Shown piece after piece: positions 60,608 through 64,000 of a stretch of DNA of 64,000 nt. The stretch covers positions 43,714 to 107,713 of the forward strand of contig DASZUK010000020.1 of NCBI GenBank assembly GCA_035547695.1. The letters run 5' to 3'. This DNA comes from DASZUK01 sp035547695 (GTDB lineage Bacteria > Actinomycetota > Acidimicrobiia > Acidimicrobiales > RAAP-2). A model generated the notes under the pieces. It saw only the letters and a program-made list of their open reading frames with translations. It was not told the origin of the DNA and did not search any database. Every line of letters begins with the position of its first letter. Within the stretch, counting starts at the first letter, position 1. Both the position numbers and the translations under genes were made by a program.

Positions 60608-61090
60608 TCAGCCCCCGTAGTTCATCCCGGTCGCCCGCAGCAACAGGGGCGTCACGCTGTCGTCCCGCACCCCCGCGTTGACCACCTCGGCCACGAAGAC
60701 CGTGTGGTCACCCCGGGCGACGGTGTCGGTGACGGTGGCCTCGAACCAGTACGGCAGTTCCACCAGGAGGGGGGCGCCGGTCTCGGGTCCCGGCTCGAAG
60801 CGGTGGCCGTTGATGGTGTCCCCGTCCAGGGTGGCACTGCGGAAGAAGGCCTTGCCGATGTCCAACTGGTCCTCCCCCAGCACGTTCACGGCGAACTTGC
60901 CGGTGCGCTCGATGAGCCGGTGGGTGTCGTTGTCGGACTTGACGGCCACGGCGATCAGCGGCGGCTCGAACGATGCCTGGGTCAGCCAGTTCACCCCCGC
61001 CGCGCCGACCTCGTCACCGTCGATGGCGGTCAGGACGTACAGCCCGTAGTTGATGGAACGGAGCGCAACCTTCTTCGCCTGGGCATCCAT
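60608..61090 (-). CDS. flavin reductase-like FMN-binding protein
   Basis: A 160-residue split-barrel flavin reductase-type protein. SINYGLYVLTAIDGDEVGAA and WLTQASFEPPLIAVAVKSDN are the FMN-binding part, FAVNVLGEDQ follows and HTVFVAEVV near the C-terminus is the GDH-type motif. Such proteins supply reduced flavin to a monooxygenase. The FAD monooxygenase divergent at 61275 is a possible partner, though that gene is broken. Confidence 0.88.
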   Translation of the reverse strand: MDAQAKKVALRSINYGLYVLTAIDGDEVGAAGVNWLTQASFEPPLIAVAVKSDNDTHRLIERTGKFAVNVLGEDQLDIGKAFFRSATLDGDTINGHRFEPGPETGAPLLVELPYWFEATVTDTVARGDHTVFVAEVVNAGVRDDSVTPLLLRATGMNYGG

Positions 61091-61274
61091 GCGGCCACCC
61101 TATCCCGGCGACCTTTGCCCGGCGCCGGTGGTTTTCCCGGTGGTCCCCGGGGAGTGGTGTCCTGCCGGAGTGGGGGCCGGAGTGGTCCTCCCGGAGTGGG
61201 GGGTAGCCCCCTGGTCCGCGACGGCGGATCCGTGGACGATGAGGGGGAACGATGTGCGATCGCAAAGGAGCACC

Positions 61275-62170
61275 ATGCGAACTCTGATCGTCGGGGCGGC
61301 GTTGCCGGGCTCACGGTGGCGGTCAAGCTTCGCCAGCAGAGCCGGGAGCCGGTGGTGGTCGAGCGGGCGGCGGCCTACGCGGACGTCGGCTACAACGTCT
61401 CGCTGTACCCCCTGGGGAGCTGCGTGCTGCACGGGTTGGGCGTCTACGACGAGTACCGGTCCCGCGGCCAGGTGGGCGACGCCTACGAGCTCTACGACGG
61501 CAGGGGCAAGCTGCTGCAGCGGGTGGCGTTCGGGTCGGTGCTGTCGGGTTACGGGCCCATCCTGAACAACCGGCGCGCCGACCTGGTCGACGTGCTCCGC
61601 AAGGCCGGTGGCGACCTGGACATCCGCATGGGCACCACTGTGGTGTCCCTGTTCCAGATGGACGACGTGGTCCGGGTGGAGCTGAGCGACGGCGAGGAGC
61701 TCGAGGTCGACCTGGTGGTCGGCGCCGACGGCATCCACTCCCACGTCCGCGAGCACGTGTTCGGCCCCCAGCCGGTGTTCGACACCGGCTGGGTCCTGCG
61801 GTGCTGGTGGGCACGGGGCGGCCAGGTGCCGGCGAACGTCATCTCCGAGTACTGGGGAGTGGGGTCCTGGGCGGGCCTCTACCCCACCCAGGACCAGGTG
61901 GGGTTCTGCGTGGGCACCCCGAGCAGCGTGGCGCCGCCGGCCGAGGAGCTCGGCCTGAGCGACGCGGCCACGTTGCCCGTCGGCCTGGCCCGCTACGCCG
62001 CCCGAACGACGGACCTGGTGCGCAAGAACCAGGAGGACTCCCGCCGGCTGGGCAAGATCATGTTCATGAGCTCGCGGGCCGCCTCGTGGACCCGGGACGA
62101 GCTGATGAAGCACTACCCGGCCGAGCGGCTGGCGCAGAACATCGTCCACAGCATGACCCAGCCGTTCTGA
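61275..62170 (+). pseudogene. FAD-dependent monooxygenase, frameshifted in the nucleotide-binding loop
   Basis: ATG 61275 behind AAAGGAG starts MRTLIVG, then the frame leaves the family within the GxGxxG loop. Homology resumes one base out of frame (GVAGLTVAVKLRQQSREPVV) and runs to 62170, including LVVGADGIHSHVRE, the DG motif of PHBH-type hydroxylases. One G added to the run at 61293-61296 would restore MRTLIVGGGVAGLTV. The product would be about 298 residues, short for the family (~380-400), so the C-terminal part also seems lost or reduced. Either a real mutation or a homopolymer sequencing error. Confidence 0.75.
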
Positions 62171-62273
62171 GCGGCGTCACCGGGCCCGCCGCCCGGTTCG
62201 AGCCGCATCGTGACCGCCAGCGGTGCCGCCGGCCGGCCGGCTCAACGGCCGGGCGGTGCGTACCGTGGGGCCC

Positions 62274-63863
62274 ATGAGCGAGGACGCACCGCAGACCATC
62301 CAACGACACTGCGACGTGGCCGTCGTCGGCGGATCGGCCGCCGGCCTGGCGGCCGCGCTCCAGCTCGGACGCCAGCGGCGGTCGGTGATCGTCGTGGACG
62401 CCGGCGAGCCGCGGAACGCCCCGGCCGGCCACGTGCACGGCTACCTCGGCCACGAGGGGGTCACCCCGTCTGCGTTCGCCGCCGCCGGCCGCGAGGAGGT
62501 CCGCAGCTACGGCGGCGAGATCCTGGCCGGCCGGGTGACGAGCGTGGCCCGCACCGGCGACGGCCGGTTCCGCGTCGAGCTGGCCGGTGGCAACGCCGTC
62601 GTCGCCCGGCGGGTGCTCGCCGCCACCGGCCTGGTGGACCAGCTCCCGGACATCGACGGGCTGGCGGACCGCTGGGGGCAGGACGTCGTCCACTGCCCGT
62701 TCTGCCACGGCTTCGAGCTTCGGGACCGCCGCATCGTGCAGGTCGTCACCCACCCCGTGGGGCTGCACACCGCGGCGCTGTTCCGGCAGCTCACCGCCCG
62801 GCTGACCGTCGTGCTGCACGGTGCCCCGGACGTCGACCGGGCCGAGCTGGATGCGCTGCGGACGGGTGGCGTGGACGTCCGCCACGGCCCGGTCCGCCGG
62901 ATCGTCACCGGCGACGACGGCGGCATCGTGGCGGTCGAACTGGCCGGGCAAGGGCGCATCGACGCCGACGCCGTCGCCGTCGGCCCCCGGTTCGGCGTGC
63001 GGGCCGAGCCGTTCGCGGCGCTCGGGCTCCGGCCGGCACCGCACCCGAGCGGGCTGGGGGACGTCGTGGAGACGGACGCCTCCGGCGAGACCGCGGTACC
63101 CGGCCTGTACGCCGCCGGGAACGTCACCGATCCGAGCCAACAGGTGCTGCAGGCCGCAGCGGACGGCAGCCGGGTGGGCGCCATGATCAGCTACCGCCTG
63201 GCCCACGACGACCTGCAGGCGGCCGCCCGGCCGTCGGCCAACGAGGCCGACTGGGACCACCGCTACGGCGACGAGCCGATGTGGAGCGGCAACCCCAACG
63301 GCTCCCTGGTCAACGAGGTCGGCGGCATGACGGCGGGCATGGCGCTCGATGTCGGCGCCGGGGAGGGGGGCGACGCGTTGTGGCTGGCCCAGCAGGGCTG
63401 GAAGGTGACGGCGAGCGACATCTCCCGGCGGGCCCTGGACCGCATCGACGCCGAGGCCAGACGTCGTGGCCTGCCGGTCGAATGCCACCACACCGACGCC
63501 AACGCCCTCGACGCGTTCAGGGCGGCGGCGTTCGACCTGGTCTCGGCCCAGTACGCGTCGATCCCGCGCACCCCGGACCGCCGGGGGGTGCACAACCTGA
63601 TGAACGCCGTCGCTCCCGGTGGCACCCTGCTGGTGGTCGGCCACGATCTGGAGCCGATGCGCACGACGGCCGGCACACCGGCCCACGGCCGAGCGTTCGA
63701 CCCCGACGCCTACCTGCGGACCGACGACTTCGCCGCCGTCCTCGCCGGCTCGCCGGACTGGGACGTCGAGGTCCACGAGAAGCGACCTCGGCCGCCGGGA
63801 GCCGCGTCGGCGTCGCACCACGTCGACGACGTCGTCCTCCGGGCCCGGCGGCGAACCGGCTAG
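62274..63863 (+). CDS. thioredoxin-reductase-like oxidoreductase fused to a SAM methyltransferase
   Basis: A 529-residue fusion. Residues ~10-310 are a class II pyridine-nucleotide disulfide oxidoreductase: FAD motif DVAVVGGSAAGLAAALQL, redox pair CPFC (VVHCPFCHGFEL), and GLYAAGNVTDPSQQVLQAAA. Residues ~330-529 are a class I methyltransferase with MALDVGAGEGGDALWLAQQG as the SAM loop and VTASDISRRALDRI. The N-terminal half lacks an obvious NADPH-binding GxGxxA, reading VTHPVGLHTAAL. Substrate unknown; similar fusions occur in actinobacteria. ATG 62274 chosen (MSEDAPQT). It may be a sulfur/selenium or metalloid detoxification enzyme, a guess. Confidence 0.85.
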   Translation: MSEDAPQTIQRHCDVAVVGGSAAGLAAALQLGRQRRSVIVVDAGEPRNAPAGHVHGYLGHEGVTPSAFAAAGREEVRSYGGEILAGRVTSVARTGDGRFRVELAGGNAVVARRVLAATGLVDQLPDIDGLADRWGQDVVHCPFCHGFELRDRRIVQVVTHPVGLHTAALFRQLTARLTVVLHGAPDVDRAELDALRTGGVDVRHGPVRRIVTGDDGGIVAVELAGQGRIDADAVAVGPRFGVRAEPFAALGLRPAPHPSGLGDVVETDASGETAVPGLYAAGNVTDPSQQVLQAAADGSRVGAMISYRLAHDDLQAAARPSANEADWDHRYGDEPMWSGNPNGSLVNEVGGMTAGMALDVGAGEGGDALWLAQQGWKVTASDISRRALDRIDAEARRRGLPVECHHTDANALDAFRAAAFDLVSAQYASIPRTPDRRGVHNLMNAVAPGGTLLVVGHDLEPMRTTAGTPAHGRAFDPDAYLRTDDFAAVLAGSPDWDVEVHEKRPRPPGAASASHHVDDVVLRARRRTG

Positions 63864-64000
63864 ATGCCGATGCGCTGGGCCAGCAGCTCCCGGTGGTAGG
63901 CCGGGTCGCCGAAGAGCAGCTCGGAGGACTTGGCCCGCTTGAAGTACAGGTGGGCGTCGTGCTCCCAGGTGAACCCGATGCCGCCGTGGATCTGGATGTT
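63860..64000 (-). CDS. acyl-CoA dehydrogenase, C-terminal part (cut by window edge)
   Basis: The minus strand reads NIQIHGGIGFTWEHDAHLYF then KRAKSSELLFGDPAYHRELL and ends RIGI and a stop: the final helix pair of a FadE-type acyl-CoA dehydrogenase. QIHGGIGFTWEHD is a family signature. The stop overlaps the fusion gene's stop convergently (CTAG). The start lies beyond base 64000. Confidence 0.9.
   Translation of the reverse strand, partial: NIQIHGGIGFTWEHDAHLYFKRAKSSELLFGDPAYHRELLAQRIGI

Overview
This 64-kb window is very GC-rich chromosomal DNA with many GTG starts and long runs of genes joined by 4-base ATGA or GTGA overlaps. Mycobacterial-style Ku, IdeR-like iron sites, liu-type leucine genes and large acyl-CoA dehydrogenase/CoA-ligase sets point to an actinobacterium; the exact group (perhaps Acidimicrobiia) is inference. 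I see no rRNA, tRNA, CRISPR array or transposase.

Layout. 0.2-1.2 kb: iron storage operon (small unknown protein, Bfd, bacterioferritin) behind a palindrome that looks like an iron box. 1.5-2.6 kb: Ku. 2.6-7.5 kb: GH63-type glucosidase plus GlgX debranching enzyme. 7.6-13.5 kb: leucine degradation operon (methylcrotonyl-CoA carboxylase beta and alpha, HMG-CoA lyase, acyl-CoA dehydrogenase). 13.6-16.7 kb: a Phd/YefM antitoxin gene split in two by an inserted 2.7-kb cassette, with a toxin scrap at its end. 16.7-31.3 kb: accessory catabolism (crotonase, HSL esterase, acyl-CoA dehydrogenase, lactonase, MFS pump, three KstD-like flavoproteins, PhyH dioxygenase, CMD protein, VOC/AraC pair). 31.3-59.9 kb: a large CoA-thioester catabolic cluster with GntR regulator, two CoA ligases, three crotonase/dehydrogenase-type beta-oxidation enzymes, two SCP2-type thiolases, DUF35 partners, two acyl-CoA dehydrogenases, two SDRs, two amidohydrolases, an FMN hydroxyacid oxidase, a TPP enzyme, a P450 and a sugar-type ABC importer. 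60-64 kb: a decayed two-component remnant, flavin reductase, a frameshifted FAD monooxygenase, a thioredoxin-reductase/methyltransferase fusion and the end of an acyl-CoA dehydrogenase.

The most striking system is the cassette at 13.85-16.6 kb. Its first gene codes for a small helical protein that resembles the membrane-targeting Bell-type effectors. The second codes for a STAND/NLR-like ATPase with near-identical TPR repeats. The C-terminus of the first and the N-terminus of the second carry the same short Gly-Asn/beta motif (9 of 18 residues identical). This is the layout of bacterial NLR-associated amyloid signalling, a candidate cell-death immune pair: the TPRs sense, the ATPase oligomerises, and its motif templates the effector. 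The cassette lies inside an antitoxin gene whose two halves rejoin into a normal ~97-residue protein, and imperfect 18-base direct repeats flank it, so it was probably acquired as a unit.

The 31-60 kb cluster looks built to import (ABC), oxidise (P450, FMN oxidase), activate (CoA ligases) and beta-oxidise or thiolytically cleave a cyclic or branched carboxylic acid. The substrate cannot be read from sequence. It also holds two tandem paralogues of a family I do not recognise, each an internal duplication.
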